Positions 43,915 to 53,288 of a stretch of 64,000 bases of DNA are shown one piece after another. The position numbers and the translations under genes were made by a program. The DNA lies in NCBI RefSeq assembly GCF_016427555.1, contig NZ_JAELVS010000001.1:992001-1056000 (forward strand), read 5' to 3'. The stretch comes from Marinobacter litoralis (GTDB taxonomy: Bacteria > Pseudomonadota > Gammaproteobacteria > Pseudomonadales > Oleiphilaceae). The notes under the pieces were generated by a model, which was not told the origin of the DNA, searched no databases, and worked only from the letters and a program-made list of their open reading frames with translations. Positions within the stretch are counted from its first letter, which is position 1; each line of letters begins with the position of its first letter.

Positions 43915-45652
43915 CAATGATCCGAACGAGTACGGCATAGGGGATTTGCTGGGTTTAGGGCGTCAATCTGTCCGGAAAAATTACTACCCTGCGTTGCAAC
44001 AGCGAATTGACGAACTCGAACAGGAACGGAACCGGTACAAGTGGCTGTTCGAGAATGCGCTCCACGGCATTTTTCAAGCCAACCTCAGAGGCGGTTTTTT
44101 GGCCTGTAATCCTGCCATGGCACGCATCTGTGGATACGACAGCGCGGAGCAGCTGCAAAATCGTATTATCCGTTTGAGGGAGCAGCTGTTCTTTAGCGCT
44201 TCGGAATTTGACGTGCTTCGTCAGGAGCTACTGGACCGGGGCAGTCTGAATGCGCGGGAAACCCGGTTTCGGCGCGCGGACCAGAGTCCGGTGGATGTAG
44301 CTATTACCATGTTGCGGCGGCCCGACCTGGGGCCGGAAGTTGTTGAAACCTTCGTTGCTGATATTTCTGAGCGAGTTCATGCCCGCCAAAGGCTCGAACA
44401 GTTAAATGCAGAGCTGGAACATCGGGTTCTGGAACGCACCGAAGCGTTGCAGAACGCCAACGTTGATTTGCGGTATCAGATTGAAGAGCGTGAAAAAATA
44501 GAGAAGGAACTGGTGGTTGCCAAGGAATCCGCGGAAGAGGCCAATCGTAGCAAAGACAAGTATCTGGCAGCGGCCAGCCACGATCTGCTGCAGCCATTGA
44601 ATGCCGCGCGTTTGATGGTGTCGGCGCTTCAGGAAAGCTCCCTGCCGGAGAAAGAAGGGCGTATGGTTCGGCAAGCGCACCGAGCGTTGGAGGGGGCAGA
44701 AGAGCTGCTGGCGGATCTCCTCGATATCTCCAAGTTGGACCAGCAGGCAATGAACCCAGACTTCATTCATCTCGATATCGACGAGCTGGTGCGGGATCTG
44801 GGGGAAGAGTTTGTCGCCGTGGCCACCAACTCGGGGCTGGAGTTTCGTATCCGAAGCACCTCTGCTGTGGTGCGCACCGATCAGCGCATGCTGGCTCGCA
44901 TTATCCGGAACCTTTTAAGCAACGCGTTCCGCTATACGCAGCAAGGCGGCGTTTTGTTAGCTGTGAGGGTTCGGAGTGAATGTGTGCGGCTGGAAGTCTG
45001 GGACACCGGTGTGGGGATCGCGCCCGAAAAACTTAAGGATATTTTTGCCGAGTTCCATCAGGTGCTGCCGAACGGTGCTGGTGGGCGCCAAGGCGCGGGC
45101 CTTGGGCTGGCTATTGTGGAGCGTATGGTGGGTGTGTTGGGGTGTCAAATCGATGTGGTGTCCGCGTTAGGCCGGGGCTCGCGTTTCACGTTGACGCTGC
45201 CGCTAACCACCGCGGCCCGGTTTGAAAAGACTCGGCAGCCAGCTGCCTTCTCTGCATTGCGTGAAGGCTTTGATGGCGCTTTGGTATTGGTCATCGATAA
45301 TGAGCCTTCGGTGCTCGAAAGTATGCAGGCGCTCTTGGAGCGCTGGGGCTGCGAAGTCATGGCTGTACAAGGCCGGGATGAGGCGTTGTCGGAACTTGCC
45401 CGAACCGGAAAATGCCCTAAAGCTATCCTGGCGGATTACCATCTGGACGATGAAAAGACGGGATTTGATGCCATTCATCAAGTGCGAAAGTATCTGGGGC
45501 AGGATGTGCCCGGCGCGATCGTTACGGCAGATCGAAGCGATGAGGTTCGGACCCTGTTACGGGCGCAGTATCTGCCTGTCTTGAATAAACCCGTTAAACC
45601 GAATCGTTTGAGAGCGTTGCTCACCAGTTTCGTCACAACGTTGTCCACCTGA
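43898..45652 (+). CDS. ercS: PAS hybrid sensor histidine kinase ErcS-like
   Basis: A 584-aa cytosolic kinase. PAS (about 45-165), coiled coil (about 165-220), HisKA with H228 in A-A-S-H-D-L-L-Q-P-L-N-A, HATPase (about 330-445; L-L-S-N-A-F-R-Y-T, D-T-G-V-G-I, G-L-G-L-A-I-V) and receiver (about 465-584) with D513 in A-D-Y-H-L-D-D. It shares the H-box and the ending with the kinase at 22735-25008, so the two are paralogues. Translationally coupled to ercA. Confidence 0.87.
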   Translation: MKKPSDNDPNEYGIGDLLGLGRQSVRKNYYPALQQRIDELEQERNRYKWLFENALHGIFQANLRGGFLACNPAMARICGYDSAEQLQNRIIRLREQLFFSASEFDVLRQELLDRGSLNARETRFRRADQSPVDVAITMLRRPDLGPEVVETFVADISERVHARQRLEQLNAELEHRVLERTEALQNANVDLRYQIEEREKIEKELVVAKESAEEANRSKDKYLAAASHDLLQPLNAARLMVSALQESSLPEKEGRMVRQAHRALEGAEELLADLLDISKLDQQAMNPDFIHLDIDELVRDLGEEFVAVATNSGLEFRIRSTSAVVRTDQRMLARIIRNLLSNAFRYTQQGGVLLAVRVRSECVRLEVWDTGVGIAPEKLKDIFAEFHQVLPNGAGGRQGAGLGLAIVERMVGVLGCQIDVVSALGRGSRFTLTLPLTTAARFEKTRQPAAFSALREGFDGALVLVIDNEPSVLESMQALLERWGCEVMAVQGRDEALSELARTGKCPKAILADYHLDDEKTGFDAIHQVRKYLGQDVPGAIVTADRSDEVRTLLRAQYLPVLNKPVKPNRLRALLTSFVTTLST

Positions 45653-45738
45653 CGGGCGGTTCGTCGTGCGGGCAGTAATCTTATTCGAGGCTGCATAGCG
45701 ACTACACTGATAGAAAGCATCATTTGTAGGAGCGGCAT

Positions 45739-46026
45739 ATGTCAACGGAGAACAGCAGTCTCACCAACCACGAAGTCACCGTCTGCCTTGCTGGCGGCGC
45801 CGTGCTGGGCCCGTACAACGCTACCTGGAGCCAGAATGAAGGTGGCGATGTGCGGGAGCTGGTACGAGAGTACGATGCGTTTCTGCAGGGGGAGAAGCAG
45901 CGACGTTTCAAATTTCATCTGCACGATACATACACCTTGACGGTGCACACCTTGATTCTCAACTTTGAGCAAGTCACCGGTATTTGCGACCATGTCCGGT
46001 TAAAGTCACCGGCACGCGGAGGCTAA
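45739..46026 (+). CDS. Small conserved-looking protein of unknown function
   Basis: A 95-aa protein, no recognised domain, no membrane or signal segment. It has a good GTAGGAG site before ATG and coding-like base use. Notable: charged centre (E-L-V-R-E-Y-D-A-F-L-Q-G-E-K-Q-R-R-F-K) and a hydrophobic beta-like C-terminal half. Stands alone between ercS and fumC. Confidence 0.6.
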   Translation: MSTENSSLTNHEVTVCLAGGAVLGPYNATWSQNEGGDVRELVREYDAFLQGEKQRRFKFHLHDTYTLTVHTLILNFEQVTGICDHVRLKSPARGG

Positions 46027-46079
46027 GTTCAGGCTCGTGTGCAGATAAAGAATGGCACAGCATAAAGAGGGAGGGTGTG

Positions 46080-47456
46080 ATGAGCGATTACCGTGTGGAA
46101 AAGGACAGCTTGGGTGAGGTGATGGTTCCCGCCAATGCGCTTTGGGGAGCACAGACCCAGCGGGCCATTGATAACTTTCCCGTGAGCGGCCAGCCCATGC
46201 CCGCGAGCTTTATCAAAGCCCTGGCGCAGGTTAAGCGTGCTGCTGCCCAGGCCAATGCGTCACTGGGACTGCTGGACGGGGAGCGTCGTGATGCCATTGC
46301 CGATGCTTGCGAGAAGCTGATCCTGGGCGAGTACGCCGACCAGTTCCCGATCGACCGCTACCAGACCGGGTCGGGCACCAGTACCAATATGAATCTGAAC
46401 GAGGTCCTCGCCTCGATTGCCGCCAAGCAGGGGCACGAGATTCATCCGAACGATCACGTCAACATGAGCCAAAGCTCTAATGATGTGATACCAACCGCCA
46501 TCCATGTGAGCTCATTGCTGGCGGTCAAAGGCCAGTTGCTGCCGGCGCTGTCGCACCTTCAGGGTGTGATTTACGAACGCGAAGCGGAATTCAGCAAGCA
46601 GGTGAAAACCGGCAGAACCCATCTGATGGATGCCATGCCGGTGACGCTCGGCCAGGAGTTGAGAACCTGGCGTGAACAACTGGCAGCGGCTGAAAAGCGT
46701 CTGGAATCAGTGCTTGATGACTTGGCGTATTTGCCGCAGGGCGGAACGGCGGTGGGCACCGGTGTGAATGCTGCGTCGGAGTTTGCCAAGCAATTTGTCA
46801 AGTTTCTGAAAACGAATACCGGCTTTTCGTTCAAATCCCTCGAGCACAAGTTTGTCGGCATCAGCGCGGTGGATGCACCTTTGTCGTTGTCGGCCCAACT
46901 GCGGGGCGTGGCGGTGGTACTTACCAAAATTGCGAACGATCTGCGCTGGATGAACAGCGGTCCTATTCATGGCTTGGCTGAAATCAGCCTGCCGGCGTTG
47001 CAGCCGGGCAGCAGCATTATGCCCGGCAAGGTGAACCCGGTAATCCCGGAATCCGTGGCCATGGCTTCGGCTCAGGTGATGGGGTTGGACGCCGCTGTGG
47101 CCATCGCCGGCCAGTCCGGTAATTTCCAGCTCAATGTCATGCTGCCGCTGGTGGCGGGAAACCTGTTGGACATGATTCAGCTGATGACGGGTGCCGCGGG
47201 TATTCTGGCGGATAAATCGATTCAGGGCTTTACCGTCAATGCCGACCATTTGAGTGATGGGGTCAGCCGTAACCCGGTGCTGGTGACGGCGCTGAATCCG
47301 GAGATTGGCTACGCCCTGGCATCCGAGATTGCCAAAGAGGCCTACAGCACCGGGCGCCCGGTGATCGACGTGGCCGAAGAACGAAGTGGATTGAGTCGTG
47401 AGCGGCTGGAAGAGCTCATGGACCCACTGAAATTGACCCGTGGAGGTCTTGCCTGA
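46080..47456 (+). CDS. fumC: Class II fumarate hydratase
   Basis: A 458-aa TCA-cycle enzyme converting fumarate to malate. T-G-R-T-H-L-M-D-A (about 177-185), G-T-G-x-N-T-type G-S-G-T-S-T-N-M-N (about 98-106) and the signature G-S-S-I-M-P-G-K-V-N-P (near 311) are present. ATG 46080 with GGGAGGG upstream. The next gene begins 6 bases on. Confidence 0.95.
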   Translation: MSDYRVEKDSLGEVMVPANALWGAQTQRAIDNFPVSGQPMPASFIKALAQVKRAAAQANASLGLLDGERRDAIADACEKLILGEYADQFPIDRYQTGSGTSTNMNLNEVLASIAAKQGHEIHPNDHVNMSQSSNDVIPTAIHVSSLLAVKGQLLPALSHLQGVIYEREAEFSKQVKTGRTHLMDAMPVTLGQELRTWREQLAAAEKRLESVLDDLAYLPQGGTAVGTGVNAASEFAKQFVKFLKTNTGFSFKSLEHKFVGISAVDAPLSLSAQLRGVAVVLTKIANDLRWMNSGPIHGLAEISLPALQPGSSIMPGKVNPVIPESVAMASAQVMGLDAAVAIAGQSGNFQLNVMLPLVAGNLLDMIQLMTGAAGILADKSIQGFTVNADHLSDGVSRNPVLVTALNPEIGYALASEIAKEAYSTGRPVIDVAEERSGLSRERLEELMDPLKLTRGGLA

Positions 47457-47462
47457 GCAAAC

Positions 47463-47963
47463 ATGGCCGGAGGTGAGTTCTTGTTGTTATCGCTGGAACT
47501 CTTTGTGTTGTTGGTGCTGGCCAACGGGGTTCCGGTGGTTGTGGCCCGGCTGCTGCCGAATAATACGGACTGGCCGGTGGATGCCGGCCGGACGTGGTCA
47601 GATGGCCGGCCGCTGCTCGGGCCGAGTAAAACCTGGCGAGGCCTTGTCTCTGGCACGTTAGCGTGCGCATTGTTTGCACTCTGGTTGGATCTTGGGTGGC
47701 TGTTTGGTGCCCTGTTTGGCGCATTGTCTTTGTTCGGGGATCTGCTCAGCAGCTTCGTGAAAAGGCGGATTGGTATGGATTCCAGTGCCCGGGCGGTGTG
47801 GCTTGATCAGCTCCCGGAGGCCGCGTTACCCATGCTCATGGCCTGGTTCTGGTTTCCGCTACCATTTTGGGAAATTGCGGCAATTGCGGTTCTTTTCGCT
47901 TTATCCAACATGCTGTTCTCACCTCTGCTTTACCGCTTGGGTATCCGCAAGCAGCCACACTGA
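47463..47963 (+). CDS. CDP-archaeol synthase-like membrane protein (CarS/DUF46 type)
   Basis: A 166-aa, about four-helix membrane protein. The S-K-T-W-R-G (about 55-60) and G-D-L-L-S-S-F-V-K-R-R motifs (about 92-102) match the CTP-transferase family of CDP-archaeol synthases. In bacteria such proteins have unknown lipid substrates. Close to fumC, probably cotranscribed. Confidence 0.75.
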   Translation: MAGGEFLLLSLELFVLLVLANGVPVVVARLLPNNTDWPVDAGRTWSDGRPLLGPSKTWRGLVSGTLACALFALWLDLGWLFGALFGALSLFGDLLSSFVKRRIGMDSSARAVWLDQLPEAALPMLMAWFWFPLPFWEIAAIAVLFALSNMLFSPLLYRLGIRKQPH

Positions 47964-47966
47964 AGC

Positions 47967-48941
47967 CTAGCCCGGCCCTCGCGTCAGAGTATGCAGCGTG
48001 ATCTCCGGCGGGCAATTCAGGCGAACATTCAAAACTGACGTGCCGGCTCCTGGCGAGGTATAGCCCTGCATACCGTTCACACGCCAGAATCCCCGCCCGA
48101 GATGGCGAGGGCAATCGGAATCCAGTGTCACAGGAATACCGCCGGGCAAACAGAGCTGGCCGCCGTGGGTATGGCCGCACAGGAACAGGTCGTAACCGGC
48201 ATGGGCCGCCTCACGCCAGACTTCAGGGGTATGGCTGAGTAACAGGCTCACGCCACCGACCGGAATGTCATCGCCGGCTTTGTGCAGGTTGTGGGCCTTG
48301 TAGTAATGGGCGTCGTCAATGCCCGCCAAATAAAGAGTGTCTCCGCAGCGTTCCAGCGGTGTCATCTCGTTCAACAGCAATCGATAGCCCATGTCTTCCA
48401 GCGCAGGCACCATACGCACACTGTCATGGTTTCCCAGTACCGCGTAGGCCTCGCCCCGGATGGATTCGCGCAGGCTGGCCATGCCTTCCAGAGACGCTTC
48501 AATCGGCCCCCAGGTGAGCTGGCGATAATCGCCGGTGAGCACGCAGATATCGTAGTCCACGGATTGAATCTGCCGGATAACGGCCTGCAGGTTCTGTTCG
48601 TCCATGTCCACGTGCAGATCGGTCAGGTGGAGAATCCGAAAGCCCTCAAATGCAGGCGGCAGGTTAGCAACGGTGAATGTATTAGAGACGGTGCGAAGTT
48701 TGCGGCTGTTGGCCTGTGCCCGGCCATACAGGCCAATGGCTTTGAGGCAAAAACGGATCAATCGCGGGGCGTTAGCAAGGTTTTCCAGATGAAACGAGCG
48801 CTTATCCCGGCCCAACAGCAGGGCTTCCGACTCCTGCTCGATACCCAGGCGCTGGCGGGCGTGAACCGGCCCTAGTCGCAGGCTCAGACGGTAGAGTAAT
48901 AGCTCTTCCTGATTCTTGGGTTCGCGAACCTTCGCTGTCAT
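47967..48941 (-). CDS. Metallophosphoesterase
   Basis: A 324-aa calcineurin-like phosphoesterase with the metal motifs L-T-D-L-H-V-D, T-G-D-Y-R, G-N-H-D-S-V and G-H-T-H-G-G-Q. Similar proteins act as membrane-linked phosphoesterases (YkuE-like). Substrate is unknown. Converges with the CarS-like gene, 3 bases apart. Confidence 0.88.
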   Translation of the reverse strand: MTAKVREPKNQEELLLYRLSLRLGPVHARQRLGIEQESEALLLGRDKRSFHLENLANAPRLIRFCLKAIGLYGRAQANSRKLRTVSNTFTVANLPPAFEGFRILHLTDLHVDMDEQNLQAVIRQIQSVDYDICVLTGDYRQLTWGPIEASLEGMASLRESIRGEAYAVLGNHDSVRMVPALEDMGYRLLLNEMTPLERCGDTLYLAGIDDAHYYKAHNLHKAGDDIPVGGVSLLLSHTPEVWREAAHAGYDLFLCGHTHGGQLCLPGGIPVTLDSDCPRHLGRGFWRVNGMQGYTSPGAGTSVLNVRLNCPPEITLHTLTRGPG

Positions 48942-49078
48942 GCTGATTCCCTGATGCCGAGTGGGACCTTATGCTGACCCCTGATGTCATTATGGTTGGT
49001 CGCTGGGCATCTGCAACTGTCGCGATACAATGTTCATGTTTATCGAAGATGTATCCGGAAGCTATCGGGAGATGGGCA

Positions 49079-50257
49079 ATGACAGAAGCAGTCTCGTCTG
49101 ATTCTGAGTCGGGCTGGCAGATTTTCAAAATATTTCTGCGTTTGGGGCTGACCTCATTTGGGGGGCCGGCTGCGCACCTTGGTTTTTTTCACGACGAGTT
49201 TGTTGCCCGGCGAAAATGGCTGTCCGCTGAGGCCTTTGGTGAGGTCGTGGCGTTGTGTCAGCTGCTGCCCGGGCCTGCGTCCAGTCAGGTAGGCTTGACC
49301 ATTGGATTGCTGCGCGGGCGCTACCGGGGCGCCTTGGCCGCTTGGTTGGGATTCACCCTGCCGTCAGCGCTGTTAATGACTTTGTTCGCGTTCGGGCTTA
49401 CGTTCTGGCCAGAAGCCGGTTCCGGTGGTTGGGTGCACGGGTTGAAACTCTTTGTTGTTGCCGTGGTCGCGCAGGCTGTCTGGCAGATGGGGCGAACACT
49501 CTGTCCCGATCAGCCACGACGGGTGATCGCACTGCTGGTGGCGAGTGCCTTGTTGTGGGTTGGTACGGCCTGGGTGCAACTCTTACTGTTGGCACTGGCG
49601 GGGTTGGCTGGAGTGAGTTTGAGCCTGAGCTCAGGCAAGGCGGTTGAGCCGATGACGGTCGGGTTACAGGTTCGCAAGCCCTGGCTGTTTGCAGCGTTAT
49701 TTGCCTGCCTGTTGGTGTTTTCGTTTCTGCCGTTGACCCCGGGGTCTTTGGCCTGGGTTGGGGCAGAGCTGTATAAAGCCGGAGCACTGGTGTTTGGCGG
49801 TGGGCATGTGGTCTTGCCTTGGCTGCAGGAGGGGTTTGTCGAAACCGGGCAGATGCCTGCGGATACCTTCCTGGCAGGTTACGGGGCGGCGCAGGCAGTA
49901 CCAGGCCCGTTGTTTACCTTTTCCGCGTTTCTAGGCGGGGTCGAAGCGGGTATGCCGGGTGCGGTGACTGCGGTACTGGCAGTGTTTTTGCCCGGAACCC
50001 TTTTGGTGTTTGCCGGTCTGCCATTGTGGCGCTGGGTACGAAAGCATTCAACGGCACGTGCGGCGCTTGCGGGTGTTAACGCCGGTGTGGTTGGCCTGCT
50101 TCTGGCTGCACTGTACGACCCGGTGTGGACCTCTGCTGTGGAAGGTTCGGTGGATTTTGCAATGGCTCTGCTGTTTTGGCTGGCGTTAGCTGTCCTGCGC
50201 TGGCCCGTTTGGGGCCTTGCCCCGGTAAGTGCCATACTGGGTGTAGTCTTTTTTTGA
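49079..50257 (+). CDS. chrA: Chromate transporter ChrA
   Basis: A 392-aa inner-membrane protein with two homologous halves (about 20-190 and 215-390), each starting with a family motif: L-R-L-G-L-T-S-F-G-G-P-A-A-H and L-Y-K-A-G-A-L-V-F-G-G-G-H-V-V-L-P. Exports chromate by family. ATG 49079 has GGGAGA upstream. Longer starts at 48971 lack signal. Confidence 0.9.
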   Translation: MTEAVSSDSESGWQIFKIFLRLGLTSFGGPAAHLGFFHDEFVARRKWLSAEAFGEVVALCQLLPGPASSQVGLTIGLLRGRYRGALAAWLGFTLPSALLMTLFAFGLTFWPEAGSGGWVHGLKLFVVAVVAQAVWQMGRTLCPDQPRRVIALLVASALLWVGTAWVQLLLLALAGLAGVSLSLSSGKAVEPMTVGLQVRKPWLFAALFACLLVFSFLPLTPGSLAWVGAELYKAGALVFGGGHVVLPWLQEGFVETGQMPADTFLAGYGAAQAVPGPLFTFSAFLGGVEAGMPGAVTAVLAVFLPGTLLVFAGLPLWRWVRKHSTARAALAGVNAGVVGLLLAALYDPVWTSAVEGSVDFAMALLFWLALAVLRWPVWGLAPVSAILGVVFF

Positions 50258-50269
50258 TGAAAGGATAAG

Positions 50270-50923
50270 ATGATGAGCGAAGCATGCAACATCCCGGGGC
50301 TGAATGTGCCCCGTAGCCGGTTTCCGACGCCGGACCATGAATTACAGGAAAGCGAAGGCAGCGCTCATGTTGTTTTGGCCGGAGGCTGCTTCTGGTGTGT
50401 CGAAGCGGTATTCCTCGCCATCGACGGCGTAACCCGGGTGGAATCCGGTTACGCAGGAGGCTCAGCTGAAACGGCCAATTACGAAGCTGTCTGCACAGGA
50501 TCAACCGGACATGCGGAAGTCATCGATGTGCACTACGACCCGGCTAAAGTCGGTTTTGGCGAATTGTTGAGGGTGTTTTTCTCGGTAGCTCATGACCCAA
50601 CGCAGCTGAACCGACAGGGGAACGATGTGGGTACCCAGTATCGGTCAGCCGTGTTTTATGAAACCGAAGCGCAAAAAGCCCTAACCGAAGCTTACATTCA
50701 ACAACTGAATGAGTCGGGCGTCTATTCCGCGCCGGTTGTGACAACGGTGGAACCTCTTGACGCCTTCTATCCGGCAGAGGCCCATCATCAGAACTTTGCT
50801 GCCCGTAACCCTTGGCAGCCGTACATTATGGCCGTTGCCGCACCGAAAATGGATAAGCTGGCCGCTGCCTGGCCTGACCGACTTAAACCCGAATTCAGTC
50901 AGGATGACCCTGACCTCGCGTGA
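50270..50923 (+). CDS. msrA: Peptide methionine sulfoxide reductase MsrA
   Basis: A 217-aa enzyme reducing methionine-S-sulfoxide. Catalytic C40 in G-G-C-F-W-C-V-E, E-S-G-Y-A-G-G and H-P-type Y-P-A-E-A-H-H-Q-N are present. Followed by msrB 10 bases on. Start ATG 50270 or 50273. Confidence 0.95.
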   Translation: MMSEACNIPGLNVPRSRFPTPDHELQESEGSAHVVLAGGCFWCVEAVFLAIDGVTRVESGYAGGSAETANYEAVCTGSTGHAEVIDVHYDPAKVGFGELLRVFFSVAHDPTQLNRQGNDVGTQYRSAVFYETEAQKALTEAYIQQLNESGVYSAPVVTTVEPLDAFYPAEAHHQNFAARNPWQPYIMAVAAPKMDKLAAAWPDRLKPEFSQDDPDLA

Positions 50924-50933
50924 GGAGAACCCT

Positions 50934-51359
50934 ATGAGTAAGTCTGCCGCAGGCTATGACGTAACGCCTTTGAGCAAAGCCGAGGTTGAAGAGAAGGCTG
51001 CCGGACTGAGCGCCGAAGAAAAGCGGGTGCTGCTGGATCACGGCACCGAACACCCGTTTTGCGGTACCTTGCTGGATAACAAAAAAACCGGCGTTTACCA
51101 CTGCCGTCTGTGTGATCTCCCGTTATTCGGCTCCGATGCCAAGTTTGATTCAGGCACCGGCTGGCCGAGTTTCTTCCAGCCGTTTGACCCCGACCACCTT
51201 CGTTATATCGAAGACACCAGCCTGGGCATGACCCGCACGGAAATTCGATGTGCCCGCTGCGACAGCCATCAAGGGCACGTGTTTCCGGACGGCCCGCCGC
51301 CCACCGGGCAACGATATTGTCTGAATTCCATTTCCATGGTATTTCACGAAAACGAGTAA
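50934..51359 (+). CDS. msrB: Peptide methionine sulfoxide reductase MsrB
   Basis: A 141-aa partner reducing methionine-R-sulfoxide. Zinc motifs C-R-L-C and C-A-R-C, S-G-T-G-W-P-S-F, and catalytic Cys in R-Y-C-L-N-S. GAGGAG before ATG 50934. Operon with msrA. Confidence 0.95.
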   Translation: MSKSAAGYDVTPLSKAEVEEKAAGLSAEEKRVLLDHGTEHPFCGTLLDNKKTGVYHCRLCDLPLFGSDAKFDSGTGWPSFFQPFDPDHLRYIEDTSLGMTRTEIRCARCDSHQGHVFPDGPPPTGQRYCLNSISMVFHENE

Positions 51360-51369
51360 TTGCATCTTC

Positions 51370-51389
51370 GGCAGTGCTTCGGCGCTGCC
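51370..51389 (+). terminator. Hairpin after msrB
   Basis: GGCAGTGC and GCGCTGCC around a TTCG loop, 11 bases after the msrB stop. No U-tract follows; a second palindrome GGCATGGCATGCC adjoins. Possible terminator of a weak kind or mRNA end protector. Confidence 0.45.
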
Positions 51390-51520
51390 GGCATGGCATG
51401 CCCTCGCAACAGAGCTGTTTCCTGCCTCAGCTAAGACCTTTGTGCGTTATCCCGAAAATAGCCGAGCCGATATAATCAGGCGTATGTATTCGCTGTTTGC
51501 CTACGGGAAAGGTGTATCTG

Positions 51521-52285
51521 ATGAATCGTCTGAAATTGAGTCCCCTAACCGAATCAGCAACGTTGTTGCGCCGCATCGCGGTGGTATTGGGATCAGTGGG
51601 TTTGACCGCCATCTACTCGCTGTTGATTTTGCTGCGTGCGTTGTTCGGCAAACTGAACCGGCCGATTGTGGATAAGTATTGCCGGGAGTGGTCGGCAACC
51701 TTGCTGAAATTGGTTCGGGCCAGTCTGACGGTTCGGGGCGAAGTGCCGGATTTCAACGATGGCCGCCGCTACATCATCATGTGCACCCATGCCAGCCATT
51801 ACGACATACCCATCAGTTTTGTATCGCTGCCGGGCTCGATTCGAATGCTGTCGAAGCAGGAATTGTCTCGTATTCCTCTGCTCGGGCAGGCTATGGCGGC
51901 GGCGGAATTTCCGTGGATCAACCGCTCTAACCGCGCCGAGGCTGTCAGAGATTTGCAAAAAGCCAGAGCGATGATGGAAAGCGGCATTGTGCTTTGGGCT
52001 GCACCCGAGGGTACCCGTTCTCCGGATGGTCGGCTGTTGCCTTTCAAGAAAGGCTGCTTTCATTTGGCCTTTGATACCGAAGCGGTCATCGTGCCGGTGG
52101 CCATTCGAGGTGTGCACAAGGTTCTGCCGGCGCGGAGTCTTCAGATTAATCTGGGCCAGCCGGTGGATGTCAGGGTAGGTGCCGCCATTGATACGGCCGG
52201 CAAGAGCAAAGACGAACTGCCGGAGGTGATGGAGCAGGTAAGGGCGCGCATGCTGGAGTTACTGGGTGACGGTGAGCCCGAGTAG
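51521..52285 (+). CDS. plsC: 1-acyl-sn-glycerol-3-phosphate acyltransferase-like protein
   Basis: A 254-aa PlsC-type acyltransferase. N-terminal hydrophobic helix (about 18-41), H90-x4-D95 catalytic motif and E-G-T-R-S-P-D-G substrate motif. Makes phosphatidic acid by family; which acyl donor is not clear. ATG 51521 chosen for the GGGAAAGG site; 51497 is possible. Confidence 0.88.
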   Translation: MNRLKLSPLTESATLLRRIAVVLGSVGLTAIYSLLILLRALFGKLNRPIVDKYCREWSATLLKLVRASLTVRGEVPDFNDGRRYIIMCTHASHYDIPISFVSLPGSIRMLSKQELSRIPLLGQAMAAAEFPWINRSNRAEAVRDLQKARAMMESGIVLWAAPEGTRSPDGRLLPFKKGCFHLAFDTEAVIVPVAIRGVHKVLPARSLQINLGQPVDVRVGAAIDTAGKSKDELPEVMEQVRARMLELLGDGEPE

Positions 52286-52310
52286 GGCTCGCCGTTACCC
52301 ATAAGAGGAA

Positions 52311-53288
52311 TCAGGCGGCAGCAACCACTGTGGACAACAGGTAGCCCGTGTAAGCCACGTAGACGGTTACCAGCAGAACACCATCGACTCGTGAGATCAG
52401 CTTTCGCCAGCCAGTGATGCCGAAACCCATCACCAGCAATGCGAGGGTCAAACCGAGCATCAGGGTCCAGTCCCGATACAGCACTTCGGGGTCAACCGAC
52501 AGAGGTTGAATAGCGGCTGCCAGCCCCACCACTGCCAAGGTGTTGAAGATACCAGAGCCCAGAATATTGCCGAGAATGAGATCATGCTCGTTCTTTTTCA
52601 CCGCGGCGATGGCAGAAGCCAGCTCGGGCAGCGAGGTGCCAATGGCAACAATGGTCAGGCCGATCACCAGATCACTGATGCCCAGAGCCTGTGCGATGCT
52701 GACCGCACCCCAGACCAGCATACGGGAGCTTGCGACGAGTAAAATCAGCCCGACCACCAGCCAGATAATCGCGTGTTTCATCGGCATGGGATGGCTAATC
52801 AGCTCGGAGTCTACGCCCTCCGCGAGCGGATCCTCTTTACCTTGATAGCCCTGATAGATCGACCAGCCCATGACCGCGGCGAACACCGCCAGCAAAACCC
52901 AGCCATCCAGCCGCGACAGCTCGCCATCCAATAACTGAACGCCCGCGATCAGTGTCAACACCACCAGCAAAGGAAGCTCCTTGCGGATGACCTGCGAGTG
53001 CACCGCAATGGGCGCAATCAGGGCGGTGAGGCCCACGATCAGTGCAATGTTGGTGATGTTTGAACCGTAGCCGTTACCGAGTGCCAGGCCGGGGTTGCCA
53101 TCGGAAGCGGCCATGGCCGACACGGCAAGTTCCGGTGCGGAGGTGCCAAAACCGATGATCACCATACCGATCAGCAAGGCGGGCATGCCTAAATGCTTGG
53201 CTGTAGCTGCCGCACCTTCAACGAATTTGTCCGCACTCCAGACCAGTAAAATCAGCCCCAGAATAATGGCGCCAATAGCCATTAACAT
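52311..53288 (-). CDS. Calcium/sodium antiporter, YrbG family
   Basis: A 325-aa CaCA-family transporter with 10 or so helices in two repeats; alpha motifs G-F-G-T-S-A-P-E-L-A (about 46-55) and A-I-G-T-S-L-P-E-L-A (about 216-225). ATG 53288 with AGG site; extension to 53306 unlikely. Confidence 0.9.
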   Translation of the reverse strand: MLMAIGAIILGLILLVWSADKFVEGAAATAKHLGMPALLIGMVIIGFGTSAPELAVSAMAASDGNPGLALGNGYGSNITNIALIVGLTALIAPIAVHSQVIRKELPLLVVLTLIAGVQLLDGELSRLDGWVLLAVFAAVMGWSIYQGYQGKEDPLAEGVDSELISHPMPMKHAIIWLVVGLILLVASSRMLVWGAVSIAQALGISDLVIGLTIVAIGTSLPELASAIAAVKKNEHDLILGNILGSGIFNTLAVVGLAAAIQPLSVDPEVLYRDWTLMLGLTLALLVMGFGITGWRKLISRVDGVLLVTVYVAYTGYLLSTVVAAA

